51,992 nucleotides of DNA from Amphiplicatus sp046296195 (lineage in GTDB: Bacteria > Pseudomonadota > Alphaproteobacteria > Caulobacterales > Parvularculaceae). Below the pieces are notes generated by a model, which saw nothing but the letters and a program-made list of their open reading frames with translations, was not told the origin of the DNA and searched no databases. Position numbers and translations under genes: made by a program. Below are positions 8,874 to 18,331 of the stretch, piece by piece. The first letter of the stretch is position 1. The number at the start of each line of letters is the position of its first letter. The stretch spans positions 1 through 51,992 of the forward strand of contig JBKBLR010000017.1 in NCBI GenBank assembly GCA_046296195.1. The letters are read 5' to 3'.

Positions 8874-11210
8874 ATGATTTTCGGGAGCATCCTCGGCGAC
8901 CGGTTCGAAACCGGGCCAGCGGCGGAACTCATCGACGGCCTCGGCGGCGATGACACCATCAACGCCAATGACGGCAATGACACCGTTTTCGGCGGCATCG
9001 GGCACGACAGCATCGGCGGCGGCGGCGGCGCAGACTCGATCGACGGCGGGACGGGGGACGACTTCCTTTTCGGCGGCGCCGGCAATGACACGATCGCCGG
9101 ATCCGCCGGCGACGATCTCGTCCAGGGCGATGACGGCGACGACAGCTTGAGCGGCGGCGCCGGCTCGGACACCGTTCATGGCGGCGCCGGGAACGACATG
9201 ATGGCGGGCGGCGCCGGCGGTGACGTCTTTCTCGTCCGCGTCCAAGGCTTCGGCAACGACACCATTTCCGATTTCGGCGTCGGCGACCGCGTCGACTTCA
9301 CCGGATCGAATTTCACCACCGCCCAATGGACGATCGCGCAGAACGGCGCTGACGTCCTTTTGTCGAACCCGGTGAACTCCTCGACGATCCGTCTCACCGG
9401 CGTGAACGCAGCCAACATCGCCATCGACGGCAACCAGATCTATTTCATCACCGGCGCCGGCCTTGTCGGTGGCGCAGGCGCCGACGCCCTCCAGGGCGAC
9501 AACAACGCCAACACGCTCACCGGCGAGGCCGGCGATGATTTCCTGAAAGGGCGCGGCGGCAATGACACCCTCCTCGGCGGGATAGGAAGCGACACGCTTC
9601 TCGGCGACGACGGCGCGGACAGGCTCGACGGCGGCGACGGCGACGACATTCTCGAGGGCGGCGCGCTTAACGACGTGCTCATCGGCGGCGCCGGCGTCGA
9701 TCGCCTCGACGGCGGCGCAGGCAACGACACCATGACCGGCGGCGCCGGCGCCGACATCTTCTATCTCGGCCTCGCCGCGTTCGGCGAAGACGTCATCACT
9801 GATTTCGAGTTCATCGACGCCATCAAAGTCGACCAGACGGTCATCAATCCGCTGGCGATCACCATCGCCCAGGACGGCGCGGACACCGTCATCACCTTCA
9901 CCGCGAGCGGCTCAAAAATCCGTCTCACAGGAGTGACCGCGGGCAACGTCTTCGTCGACGGCGACGACATCCGCGTCGCGCCGGTCGCGGGCGTCAATTT
10001 CACCGGGACCATGCTCAATGACAGCGTGACCGGCAATGTCGGCAACGACACGCTCTCAGGCGGCGACGGCGATGACTCGCTCTACGGCCGCGACGGCCGC
10101 GACAGCATCTCCGGGGGCGAAGGGAACGATTACCTGATCGGGGACTTCGACAACGACACCCTCTCCGGCGACAATGGGGACGATGTCATTCACGCCGGCG
10201 CCGGCTCGGACATCCTGCTCGGCGGCTTCGGGAACGACACGTTGAACGGCGGAACCGGGAACGACACCATCAATGGCGGCGACGGGATCGACACCGCGGA
10301 CTATTCGGACCGCCTCGCCGCGGTCAACGTGAACCTCTTCAACGGCACGGGGATCGCCGGCGGAACGATCAATTCGTCGGGGATCTATTCCGGCGGAACG
10401 CTGGAAGATGCGCTGATCTCGATCGAAAACATCATCGGCTCCAATCTCGGCGACCGCCTCGTCGGCCACGCCGGCGCGACACGAATCGAGGGCCGCGCCG
10501 GCGACGACCGCATCGCCGCGTTTTCCGCCAATGACACGCTGCTTGGCGGCTTCGGCAATGACTTCATCGAGGGCGGCGGCGGCGCCGACCAGATCTTCGG
10601 CGAGGAAGGCAATGACACGCTGAGCGGCGGCCTCGGGAACGACACGCTGAACGGCGGCGACGGGCAGGACACGGTCACCTACGCCGACCGCACGAGCGGG
10701 GTCAATGTCAACCTCTTCAACGGCGTCGCGCTCACCGGGGGCTTCGTCAACGCCTCGGGCTTCTATCAGGGCGGCGCAGTCGAGGACCAGATCATCAGTG
10801 TCGAGAGCATCATCGGCTCGAACTTCGCCGACCGCCTCGTCGCCGGCAGCGGCGCGGCGCGCATCGACGGCGGCGGCGGCAATGACAACATATCCGGCCT
10901 CGGCGGTTCCGACACGCTGAACGGCGGGCTCGGCAATGACACGCTCTCCGGCGGCGCCGGAAACGACATCTTCGAGTTTGCGAAAGGCGGCGGCCAGGAC
11001 CGCCTCGTCGATTTCGTCGAGGGGCCGGGCCTTGCGGACGTCATCCGCCTGATCGGTTTCGGGACGGCGTTCGACAGCTTCGCGGAAGTGACCGCGGCGG
11101 CGACGCAGGTCGGCGCGGACGTCGTCATCAATTTCGGCGCCGGCGACACGCTGACGATCCTCAACGCGACGATCGCCGGCCTCGCCGCCGACGATTTCAC
11201 CTTCGGCTGA
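8874..11210 (+). CDS. RTX repeat protein without an enzymatic domain
   Basis: 778 residues, almost entirely calcium-binding repeats from residue 5 onward (GGDGDDSL, GGAGNDT types). A purine-rich AGGGG lies ~10 nt before ATG 8874. Two non-RTX insertions near 9230-9450 and 9770-9980 (DVFLVRVQGFGNDTISDF, DIFYLGLAAFGEDVITDF) resemble the beta-strand-rich spacers of peptidase M10 C-terminal domains. Two copies of the NVNLFNG module seen in the upstream RTX gene begin near 10290 and 10669. The C-terminus (DRLVDFVEG ... AADDFTFG) matches that protein's secretion tail. Same strand and family, 253 bp downstream, suggest a duplicated pair exported by the same unseen type I system. Likely a surface or matrix protein; no catalytic motif is visible. 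Confidence 0.82.
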   Translation: MIFGSILGDRFETGPAAELIDGLGGDDTINANDGNDTVFGGIGHDSIGGGGGADSIDGGTGDDFLFGGAGNDTIAGSAGDDLVQGDDGDDSLSGGAGSDTVHGGAGNDMMAGGAGGDVFLVRVQGFGNDTISDFGVGDRVDFTGSNFTTAQWTIAQNGADVLLSNPVNSSTIRLTGVNAANIAIDGNQIYFITGAGLVGGAGADALQGDNNANTLTGEAGDDFLKGRGGNDTLLGGIGSDTLLGDDGADRLDGGDGDDILEGGALNDVLIGGAGVDRLDGGAGNDTMTGGAGADIFYLGLAAFGEDVITDFEFIDAIKVDQTVINPLAITIAQDGADTVITFTASGSKIRLTGVTAGNVFVDGDDIRVAPVAGVNFTGTMLNDSVTGNVGNDTLSGGDGDDSLYGRDGRDSISGGEGNDYLIGDFDNDTLSGDNGDDVIHAGAGSDILLGGFGNDTLNGGTGNDTINGGDGIDTADYSDRLAAVNVNLFNGTGIAGGTINSSGIYSGGTLEDALISIENIIGSNLGDRLVGHAGATRIEGRAGDDRIAAFSANDTLLGGFGNDFIEGGGGADQIFGEEGNDTLSGGLGNDTLNGGDGQDTVTYADRTSGVNVNLFNGVALTGGFVNASGFYQGGAVEDQIISVESIIGSNFADRLVAGSGAARIDGGGGNDNISGLGGSDTLNGGLGNDTLSGGAGNDIFEFAKGGGQDRLVDFVEGPGLADVIRLIGFGTAFDSFAEVTAAATQVGADVVINFGAGDTLTILNATIAGLAADDFTFG

Positions 11211-11228
11211 CGATCCCGCCGCCGCGCC

Positions 11229-12227
11229 TCAGGGCCCTTCGATCGGCCGCAGATCGGCTTCGCGTCGCGACACTTTCAGCGGCGACCAGGTGAGCGCGCG
11301 CGCAATTGACATCAGGCTCGCCCGCCGCCGGCGTTGCAGGGCGCGTCGATCGGCGGCGAAGGCCGGCAGGCCGCGATAGCCGTCGACGACGGCCCGCAAA
11401 TAGGCGGGCCCGGTTCCGACGCTCCACGCCCGCAGGCAAAGATAGGCGTCGGCGAGCAGGCGCGCCGGGAAGAGCGGCCAATAGATCGCGCCGGGCATGT
11501 TCCGGAACGTCATCCAGATGCGGTTCCGATTGCCGTGATAGACGGTGAAGTCGCTGTAGCGGCCCGAGATCCCCGATCCTTCGTGCAGCACCCTCGCCGC
11601 CTTCACCTGCACGGCGCGCCCGCCGGCGAGCCGCAGGCGGAAGCCGAGATCGACATCCTCGCCATAGCAGAAGAAGCGTTCCTCAAAGCCGCCGAGAGCG
11701 AGAAACGTCCGGCGCCGGTAAAGAGCGGCCGCGGCGCAGGGCGCAAAACATTCGCCGTCATCCGGCAGCGTCTCGACCGGCCAGCCGAAATGGCCGCGAT
11801 AGGGAACGCCGAGAACATGCACGACGTCGCCGGCGCCGTCGATCAGCGCGGGGTCGTCTGCGTTGAGCTGCGTCGAGCCGAAGGCGTCAGCCCAAGGATA
11901 GCGCGCGCTGGCGCTCATCAGCGCCGAGAGCCAGTCGCGTTCTGGATAGGCGTCGGGATTGAGGAAAGCGAGCCATTCGCCCCGCGCTTGCGCCGCCGCG
12001 CGATTGTTCGCCGCGGCAAAGCCGCCATTGACGGGCATGCGGATCGCGCGCGGCAGGAGGCCCGCCGGGGCGCGCTCCATGGCGCCGTCCAGCGACCCGT
12101 CCGAGGACGCATTGTCGACAATGATGACCTCGAAATCACGGAAAGTCTGGCGGCCGAGATGATCGAGGCACCGCGCCAGGCGCGCGCCGGAGTTATAATT
12201 GACGATGATGACGGAGACGGCCGTCAT
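11229..12227 (-). CDS. GT2 family glycosyltransferase
   Basis: 332 residues with an N-terminal GT-A fold: VSVIIVNYNSGARL, IIVDNASSDGS, NGGFAAANNRA and the metal-binding region FLNPDA. FFCYGEDVDLGFRLRLAGG is the acceptor-side E-D motif of rhamnosyltransferase-like GT2 enzymes. The C-terminal ~90 residues are basic with hydrophobic patches, suggesting membrane association. It sits 22 bp after the methyltransferase gene on the same strand, so the two are probably cotranscribed. Expected to add one sugar to a growing surface glycan from a nucleotide-sugar donor; donor and acceptor are not predictable. Confidence 0.85.
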   Translation of the reverse strand: MTAVSVIIVNYNSGARLARCLDHLGRQTFRDFEVIIVDNASSDGSLDGAMERAPAGLLPRAIRMPVNGGFAAANNRAAAQARGEWLAFLNPDAYPERDWLSALMSASARYPWADAFGSTQLNADDPALIDGAGDVVHVLGVPYRGHFGWPVETLPDDGECFAPCAAAALYRRRTFLALGGFEERFFCYGEDVDLGFRLRLAGGRAVQVKAARVLHEGSGISGRYSDFTVYHGNRNRIWMTFRNMPGAIYWPLFPARLLADAYLCLRAWSVGTGPAYLRAVVDGYRGLPAFAADRRALQRRRRASLMSIARALTWSPLKVSRREADLRPIEGP

Positions 12228-12249
12228 GCCGAGCCTCGCCGGCGCGCCG

Positions 12250-13008
12250 TCAGCGGACGACCTTCAGCACGATCTGCACGCCGATATGACCGTCATCATC
12301 GGTCGGCTTGACGACCATCGGATATTTCGTCGCCTCCTGAATGACCGCCATCACCTGATTGAGGTCATAGTCATACATCGTGATCGACCCCTCGGGCCTC
12401 AGGTCCGGGCGCGGCGACAACTCATAGAGGAGCCCGCCCTCACGACGGAAATAGGCCGAACGCCCATCCTCATGCTTCAACAGCCGGCGCGCCTTGGCGT
12501 AGGTGAACTGAAGCGCGACGACGCCGTTGTTTTCTGCGAGCGACAAAAGCTTGCGGATCAGCACAATCCCGCGATCGGGCGGAATGTGCTGCAGGACGAT
12601 ATAGGAGTTGATGAAATTGAACTGGCCCTTGACGCGACTGAGCTCGTCGTCGCTCTCAATCAGCGTCAAATTCGTGACGCCGGCTTCCTTTGCGTGCCCG
12701 GCGCACAGCCGGAGCATCTCCGGCGAAATGTCGACGCCGACGACTTCGCCCTTAGCGACCTTAGCGATGGCGATCGCAAGCCGCCCGACGCCGCAGCCGA
12801 AATCGAGCGCGCGCTGGATCTCGAACTTCGGATCGAGCAGCATCCGGGTGAGCGCAAGCACGGCCTCGACATAGACGGGCCCGCTTTGAAAAAAGACCTT
12901 TTCGTCCTGCTCCTTGAGCGACTTTCCCTTATAGCGGTCGACGCTGATGACGCCCCAGTAAGGTTCCTTGCGTGCGACTTCGCGCCAGTCGCTGTCGGTA
13001 TCTCGCAT
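12250..13008 (-). CDS. SAM-dependent class I methyltransferase
   Basis: 252 residues from ATG 13008 (MRDTDSDWREV). The frame stays open further upstream, but that sequence is low-complexity and lies in the divergent promoter gap. ALDFGCGVGRLAIAIA is motif I (SAM binding), VVGVDISPEM is motif II, and FINSYIVLQHIPP is the motif IV region. WREVARKEPYWGVISVDRY at the N-terminus is common in methyltransferases of glycan clusters. It lies upstream of the GT2 gene and divergent from the exporter genes. A role in methylating a sugar, possibly capping a chain, is inferred from context only. Confidence 0.82.
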   Translation of the reverse strand: MRDTDSDWREVARKEPYWGVISVDRYKGKSLKEQDEKVFFQSGPVYVEAVLALTRMLLDPKFEIQRALDFGCGVGRLAIAIAKVAKGEVVGVDISPEMLRLCAGHAKEAGVTNLTLIESDDELSRVKGQFNFINSYIVLQHIPPDRGIVLIRKLLSLAENNGVVALQFTYAKARRLLKHEDGRSAYFRREGGLLYELSPRPDLRPEGSITMYDYDLNQVMAVIQEATKYPMVVKPTDDDGHIGVQIVLKVVR

Positions 13009-13141
13009 AGCCAAACCCACGCAGCGCCGGCGCACGCCAGGATGCGCCGCCGGAGCATTTGAAAACACCCCGACAGGGGGTATTGGAATCCGCACATCGA
13101 GGCAAGCCGGCCTTGAGGGGCCAATCGCGGCGAAGGGTTGA

Positions 13142-14020
13142 ATGTCGGTCATCTGGAAGGAGCATGCGGCAGGCGCAGCGCCCGAGCCCTTCGTCTTTTC
13201 CGCGCGATCGCACGCCGGCGTCGCGGGCATGATCGCCGACATCGCCGGCGGCCTTCGCGCGGCGCGCGTCTGGCGCGCCTTCGCCTGGGAGGAGACCAAG
13301 CGCCGCTACCGGCGCAGCGCGCTCGGGCTCCTCTGGATCGTCATCGGCTATGTCGCCTTTGTCGGCGCGATCGTGCTCTTCTTCAGCAATTTCAACCTTT
13401 CGGGCGGCGAACAGATCAAGACCGTCGAACATTTCGCGAGTTATGTTGCGCTCGGCTTCGCCGCCTTCAGCCTCATCACCTCGAACATCCAGGACGGCGC
13501 CGTCGCCTTCACCGGGTCAGCCGCGTGGATCAAATCGGTATCCCTCCCCTACTCGGTCTACGCCTTCAAGAACGTCACGCGCACGCTGACGCCCTTCGCC
13601 CTCCAAGTCGCGTCGTGGCTCGTCTTCGCCCTGATCGCCGGGCACGAGTTCAAACCGGTCGCCCTGATCAGCCTCGTCGCCGTCGCCATCATCGCCGTCA
13701 ACGGCGTGGCGATGCAGATTTTTTTCGGCTTCATCGGCGCGCGCTTCCGCGACGTCGAGCATATGCTGTCGACGATCCTGCGCGTCCTCCTGTTCATGAC
13801 CCCAATCCTCTATGTTTATGATGCGACCACAGGGTTCGCGCGCACGCTGGCCACTTTAAATCCCGTGACCCATTTCGTCGAAATTTTCCGGGCGCCCCTC
13901 CTCGGGGCCGCGCCGACGGCGCTCAACTGGACGATGGTCGCGGCCTCGACCGTCGTCCTCTGGGGCGCGGCGATCCTCGCAGGGGCGCTGCTTCGCCGCC
14001 GCCTCCCCTATCTCGTCTGA
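13142..14020 (+). CDS. ABC-2 type polysaccharide exporter permease (Wzm-like)
   Basis: 292 residues. An N-terminal amphipathic segment (FAWEETKRRYRRSALGLLW) is followed by about six hydrophobic segments, the standard layout of O-antigen/teichoic-acid ABC-2 permeases. LLFMTPILY and NPVTHFVEIFRAPLLG are characteristic C-terminal family segments. ATG 13142 lies 133 bp from the divergent methyltransferase start. The ATP-binding gene follows after 8 bp. Together they should move a lipid-linked glycan from the cytoplasmic to the periplasmic face of the inner membrane. Confidence 0.88.
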   Translation: MSVIWKEHAAGAAPEPFVFSARSHAGVAGMIADIAGGLRAARVWRAFAWEETKRRYRRSALGLLWIVIGYVAFVGAIVLFFSNFNLSGGEQIKTVEHFASYVALGFAAFSLITSNIQDGAVAFTGSAAWIKSVSLPYSVYAFKNVTRTLTPFALQVASWLVFALIAGHEFKPVALISLVAVAIIAVNGVAMQIFFGFIGARFRDVEHMLSTILRVLLFMTPILYVYDATTGFARTLATLNPVTHFVEIFRAPLLGAAPTALNWTMVAASTVVLWGAAILAGALLRRRLPYLV

Positions 14021-14028
14021 GGCGCGTT

Positions 14029-14823
14029 GTGGCCTACATCCATGCGCGAGATATCAGGGTTCGTTTTCCGGTGCTGCGCGGCGCCGGCCCCAATTCCTAT
14101 GGGCATGAGGCGCCGCGCGGCCTTGATGACTCGCGCCTCATCCGGAACGCGTCCGGCGCGATCACCGGCGTGCAGGCGCTCGACGGCGTCGGTCTTGAAG
14201 CCGCCAAAGGCGACCGCTGGGCGCTGATCGGGCGCAACGGGTCCGGCAAGTCGACCTTTCTCCAGGTGCTGGCGGGCCTTCTGCCGCCGGATGAAGGCCT
14301 CGTCGAGATGAGTTCGCCGCCGACGAACCTCATCAACATCAATCTCGGCATGGAGCTCGAGGCCGACGGGCGCCGGAACATCCTCTTGCGCGGCCTCGCC
14401 GCCGGCTGGAGCAAGAAGGAAATCCTCGCCCGCCAGAGCGAGATCGAAGACTTTTCCGGTCTCGGCCCTTTCCTCGACATGCCGGTCGGCACGCTGTCGG
14501 CCGGCATGCGCATGAGGCTCAATTTCGCCATCGCGACCGCCTTCGACCCGGAAATCCTCCTCCTCGACGAATGGCTCTCGGCGGGCGACGTCGAGTTCCA
14601 GAAGCGGGCGGCCGAACGCATGGACCGCTTCGTCTCGGCCGCCGGGATCGTCGTGCTCGCAAGCCACGGCCGCTCCCTCATCGAACGCGTGTGCAATCGC
14701 TGTGTGTGGATCGACGCCGGCAAAGTGCGCATGATGGGCGATCCGAAATCCGTGCTCGACGCCTATGAAAGCGCCATGATCGCGGAAGCGACCGACGCCA
14801 ATGAAAGGACCGCCGCGCAATGA
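14029..14823 (+). CDS. ABC transporter ATP-binding protein (Wzt-like)
   Basis: 264 residues, GTG start (VAYIHARDIRVRFP) 8 nt after the permease stop. Walker A GRNGSGKST, signature LSAGMRMRL, Walker B EILLLDEW and the switch His in LASHGRS are all present. The insert between the first strand and Walker A matches Wzt/TagH exporters. It is short and lacks the C-terminal carbohydrate-binding domain of Wzt proteins that recognise a capped chain, so chain length would have to be set another way. Its last four bases overlap the aminotransferase start (ATGA). Confidence 0.88.
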   Translation: MAYIHARDIRVRFPVLRGAGPNSYGHEAPRGLDDSRLIRNASGAITGVQALDGVGLEAAKGDRWALIGRNGSGKSTFLQVLAGLLPPDEGLVEMSSPPTNLININLGMELEADGRRNILLRGLAAGWSKKEILARQSEIEDFSGLGPFLDMPVGTLSAGMRMRLNFAIATAFDPEILLLDEWLSAGDVEFQKRAAERMDRFVSAAGIVVLASHGRSLIERVCNRCVWIDAGKVRMMGDPKSVLDAYESAMIAEATDANERTAAQ

Positions 14824-16181
14824 AACCGAACTCCGACGCCGCGCGCGACGTCGCTTATCACGTCCACGCGCAGACCAATCTCGACGCCCATCTGAGGGAC
14901 GGCCCCTTCATCGTCGTTCGGGGCGAAGGCGCCGCCGTCATCGACGACGCCGGCAAGCGCTATATCGACGCGATGGCGGGCCTGTGGTCGGCCTCGCTCG
15001 GCTTTTCGGAAAAGCGCCTTGCGGACGCCGCCTATCGCCAGCTCCTCGAGCTTCCTTATTGCTCGACCTTCGCGCACCGCACGAGCCCCGCGCTGATCGA
15101 ACTCTCCGAACGCCTCGTCGCGATCGCGCCCGAGGGGCTCACGCGCGCGCTCTATGCGAACTCAGGGTCCGAAGCGATCGACACCGCGTTGAAGCTCGTC
15201 TGGTATTTCTGGAACGCGCAAGGAAAGCCGGAGAAAAAGAAAGTCATCGCGCGCGAGAAGGCCTATCACGGCTCGACCATCGCCTCGGCGAGCCTCACCG
15301 GCCTGCCGCGCATGCACGCCGATTTCGATCTGCCGATCGCGCGCGTGGTGCGTGCGCCCTGCCCGCATTACTGGAAAGGCGCGAAGGACGGCGAAAGCGA
15401 GGCGGCCTTCGCCGCGCGCATCGTCGCGGAAACCGAAGCGATCATCCTGAGGGAAGGGCCCGACACCGTCGGCGCCTTCTTCGCAGAGCCGCTGCAGGGC
15501 GCGGGCGGCGTCATCCCGCCCGCCGCCGGATATTTCGAGGGCGTCGAGGCGCTCTGCCGCAAATACGACCTCCTCTTCATCGCCGACGAGGTCATCTGCG
15601 GCTTCGGGCGCACCGGCGCCATGTGGGGATCCGAGACCTACAGGCTGAAGCCCGACATGCTGACCTGCGCCAAGGCGCTCACCGCCTCCTACATTCCGAT
15701 GGCCGCGCTCCTCGTCAATGAACGGGTCTTCGCCGCGATGGTCGAGGAAAGCCGCAAGATCACCCTGTTCGGCCACGGCTTCACCTATTCCGGCCATCCG
15801 GTCGCGGCCGCCGTCGCGCTCGAGGCGCTCAAAATATACGAGGAGCGCGACATCGTCGCCATGGCGCGCGAGCGCGCGCCGCTGCTCCAGGACGGCCTTC
15901 GTCAGTATAAGGATCACCCCCTCGTCGGCGAGGTGCGCGGTCTCGGCCTCATCGCCGGCGTCGAGCTCGTCGAGGACCGGCGCGCGCGCAAGCCGTTCGA
16001 CCCTGCGCGCGGCGTCGGCGCGATCGTGCAGGCGGAAGCCAAGGCACGCGGCGTCCTCGTTCGCGCGCTCGGCGACATTATCGCCTTCTGCCCGCCGCTG
16101 ATGATCCCGCACGAAGACCTTCGCGCCGTCGTCGCCCGCTTCGGCGAGGCGCTCGACGCCGCGGCGAAGAGGATCGCTTGA
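14820..16181 (+). CDS. Class III PLP-dependent aminotransferase
   Basis: 453 residues. Visible family features are DAMAGLWSASLGF, YANSGSEAIDTALKL (phosphate cup), AYHGSTIASASLTG, FIADEVICGFGRTG (Asp for the pyridine nitrogen), CAKALTASYIPMAA (Schiff-base Lys) and FGHGFTYSGHPVAAA. Overall it most resembles omega-amino acid:pyruvate and related aminotransferases. It overlaps the Wzt gene by four bases and the TPR-sulfotransferase gene by four, so it belongs to the exporter operon. It may supply an amino group to a glycan precursor or a small amine substituent, but members of this family act on many substrates and the link is contextual. Confidence 0.85.
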   Translation: MKPNSDAARDVAYHVHAQTNLDAHLRDGPFIVVRGEGAAVIDDAGKRYIDAMAGLWSASLGFSEKRLADAAYRQLLELPYCSTFAHRTSPALIELSERLVAIAPEGLTRALYANSGSEAIDTALKLVWYFWNAQGKPEKKKVIAREKAYHGSTIASASLTGLPRMHADFDLPIARVVRAPCPHYWKGAKDGESEAAFAARIVAETEAIILREGPDTVGAFFAEPLQGAGGVIPPAAGYFEGVEALCRKYDLLFIADEVICGFGRTGAMWGSETYRLKPDMLTCAKALTASYIPMAALLVNERVFAAMVEESRKITLFGHGFTYSGHPVAAAVALEALKIYEERDIVAMARERAPLLQDGLRQYKDHPLVGEVRGLGLIAGVELVEDRRARKPFDPARGVGAIVQAEAKARGVLVRALGDIIAFCPPLMIPHEDLRAVVARFGEALDAAAKRIA

Positions 16182-18199
16182 CAGGGGCCGAGGATCCCAA
16201 AGGCTCGATCGCCGTCGCGCTCCGGCACGGTTTCTCCCTCCTCGCGGGCGAGCCGGCGATGGCCGCCGAGCAGGCCGGCGAAATCCTGAAGGTTGCGCCG
16301 CGCGAACCGCGCGCGCATTTCCTGATGGGGGCGGCGAAGCGCCGCCTCGGCGAGCAGGGCGCCGCGGTCTCGCATCTTGCGCTCGCGCTCAAGACCCTGC
16401 CGCCGTCGGCGGACCTTCTCCTTGAACTTGCCCTCGCCGAAGCCGCGCGCGGGGAAGGAAAGCGCGCCCTCGCCTTCGCCGCGCGGGCGATGGCGACGAA
16501 TGGCGGCGTCACCAATGGCTGGCGCGCGCTCGCCGACGAGCTGACGCGCGCGGGCGATGATGAGGCCGCGGGGCGCGCCTATGTCAATCACGTCACCGCA
16601 TCGGCGAAGGACCCGGTGCTTCTGGAGGCCGCCGTCGCGCTCAATGAGGGGCGGATCGCCGTCGCCGAGCGCAAGCTCAAAGACTACCTCATGCGTCATC
16701 CGACCGATGTCGCCGCGATCCGCATGCTCGCCGAGCTCGCCGCGCGGCTCGGGCGCTATCGCGACTCCGAGGCGCTGCTGTCACGCGCGCTGGAGCTCGC
16801 CCCCGATTTCCGCGCCGCGCGCCACAATCTGGCGATCGTGCAGCTGCGCCAGGGCAAGACGGAAGAGCCGATCGCGGCGGCGGAAGCGCTCCTCGCCGCC
16901 GAGCCGCGCGATCCCGGCTACCGCACGCTTTTGTGCGCCGCGCTCGTCCGCCATGGCGATTTCGACCGGGCGATCCCTGAATATGCGCGCCTCCTCGAGG
17001 CGTTTCCAAACCACCCGAAGAACTGGATGAGCTACGGCCACGCGCTGAAGACGGTCGGACGGACGCCGGACGCCATCGACGCCTATCGCCGCTCGATCAC
17101 GCTGAAGCCGAGCCTCGGCGAAGCGTGGTGGAGCCTTGCGAACCTCAAGACCTTCCGCTTCTCCGAAGACGACGTCGCGACGATGGACCGCGAATATGCG
17201 CGCGAGGACATCTCCGACGAGGACCGCGTGCATCTTGCCTTCGCGCTCGGCAAGGCGTTCGAGGACAGGGCCGACTACGCCCGCTCCTTCGCGCATTATG
17301 ACCGCGCCAACACGCTGCGCCAGAAGCAGATCGGCTATGACGAGGACGAGATGGCCGGCCGCATGGCGGAAATCGGCCGCTTCTTCACGCCGGAAGTCTT
17401 CGCCGACCGCGCGGGCGCCGGCTGCCCAGCGCCGGACCCCATCTTCATCGTCGGCATGCCGCGCGCCGGCTCGACGCTGATCGAGCAGATCCTCGCCAGC
17501 CATTCGCTGATCGAGGGCACGACGGAACTTCCGGACATTCTCTCCATCGCGCGCGAGCTGAGCGCGCGCAATGGCGCTGGCGCCGCCGCCTATCCGGCGA
17601 TCCTCGCCGACCTCCCGGCGGAGGAATTCCGCCGCCTCGGCGAGGACTACCTTCGCCGCACACGGCCCCAGCGAAAGACGGGCAAGCCCTATTTCATCGA
17701 CAAGATGCCCAACAATTTCATGCATGCGGGGCTGATCCGGTTGATATTGCCGAACGCGAAGATCATCGATGCGCGCCGCCACCCGATGGCGTGCTGCTTT
17801 TCAAACTTCAAGCAGCACTTTGCGAAGGGCCAGGGATTTTCCTACGGGCAGGAACGCATCGCGCGTTATTATCGCGACTATGTCAACCTTATGGCGCGCT
17901 ATGACGCGGCGATGCCCGGCGCCGTTCACCGCGTCATCCATGAGCGCCTGGTCGAGGACCTTGAGCGCGAGGTGCGCGCCCTTCTCGCTTATGTCGGCGT
18001 GCCGTTCGAGGAGGCTTGCCTCCGGTTTTATGAAACCGGTCGCGCGGTGCGGACGCCGAGCTCGGAACAGGTGCGCCGGCCGATCTTCACCGAAGGCCTC
18101 GACCAGTGGCGGAATTATGAGGAATGGCTGTCGCCGATGAAGGCCGCCCTCGGCCCGGTGCTCGCCGCCTATCCGGCGGCGCCAGGAGAGACCGCGTAG
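16178..18199 (+). CDS. TPR-repeat sulfotransferase
   Basis: 673 residues with a TTG start in a TTGA overlap with the aminotransferase stop. Residues ~10-380 are tetratricopeptide repeats (A/L/G/A/F/Y/A/P pattern, e.g. AIDAYRRSITLKPSLGEAWW). Residues ~425-670 are a sulfotransferase domain: FIVGMPRAGSTLIEQIL is the PAPS loop, and IDKMPNNFMHAGLI plus IIDARRHPMACCFSNF are the 3'-phosphate-binding segments. This architecture is common in alphaproteobacteria beside surface-glycan and RTX genes. It is the last gene of the exporter operon and the second sulfotransferase of the window. Substrate unknown. Confidence 0.87.
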   Translation: MTGAEDPKGSIAVALRHGFSLLAGEPAMAAEQAGEILKVAPREPRAHFLMGAAKRRLGEQGAAVSHLALALKTLPPSADLLLELALAEAARGEGKRALAFAARAMATNGGVTNGWRALADELTRAGDDEAAGRAYVNHVTASAKDPVLLEAAVALNEGRIAVAERKLKDYLMRHPTDVAAIRMLAELAARLGRYRDSEALLSRALELAPDFRAARHNLAIVQLRQGKTEEPIAAAEALLAAEPRDPGYRTLLCAALVRHGDFDRAIPEYARLLEAFPNHPKNWMSYGHALKTVGRTPDAIDAYRRSITLKPSLGEAWWSLANLKTFRFSEDDVATMDREYAREDISDEDRVHLAFALGKAFEDRADYARSFAHYDRANTLRQKQIGYDEDEMAGRMAEIGRFFTPEVFADRAGAGCPAPDPIFIVGMPRAGSTLIEQILASHSLIEGTTELPDILSIARELSARNGAGAAAYPAILADLPAEEFRRLGEDYLRRTRPQRKTGKPYFIDKMPNNFMHAGLIRLILPNAKIIDARRHPMACCFSNFKQHFAKGQGFSYGQERIARYYRDYVNLMARYDAAMPGAVHRVIHERLVEDLEREVRALLAYVGVPFEEACLRFYETGRAVRTPSSEQVRRPIFTEGLDQWRNYEEWLSPMKAALGPVLAAYPAAPGETA

Positions 18200-18253
18200 G
18201 GCGGCTTGGGCGAAGCGACGCCCCCCCAGAAACTGAAAAACGCCGCGTGTCCT

Positions 18254-18331
18254 TAGATCGTAATCACCTGACAGTTTGGCTCGTGAGGCCGGCGCGCGAC
18301 CGTCAGAGTCGCGGCGCGCCGGCCGGGCGGG
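18254..18331. repeat. 78-bp direct repeat, copy 1, ending at the N gap
   Basis: Identical to 18341-18418. It carries a GC-rich hairpin with perfect 11-bp arms (18287-18297 / 18314-18324). The first copy ends exactly where the Ns begin and the second begins exactly where they end, as expected when overlapping contig ends are scaffolded without being merged. Confidence 0.85.

Noticed and set aside
7508..9172. 554-residue minus-strand frame over the RTX genes
   Set aside because: Ser/Pro-rich, the reverse reading of GGAGND repeats; no start site, no motifs.
7000..11200. Periodic repeats considered as a CRISPR array
   Set aside because: The period follows codons of RTX nonapeptides and has no unique spacers.
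11334..12311. Open + frame of ~325 residues antisense to the GT2 gene
   Set aside because: Composition is arginine-rich, and the opposite strand has complete GT2 motifs.
13009..13299. Upstream extension of the methyltransferase frame
   Set aside because: The added residues are low-complexity and overlap the divergent permease gene; ATG 13008 fits the family.
15162..16112. Minus-strand frame of 316 residues over the aminotransferase
   Set aside because: Antisense to a gene with all PLP-enzyme motifs.
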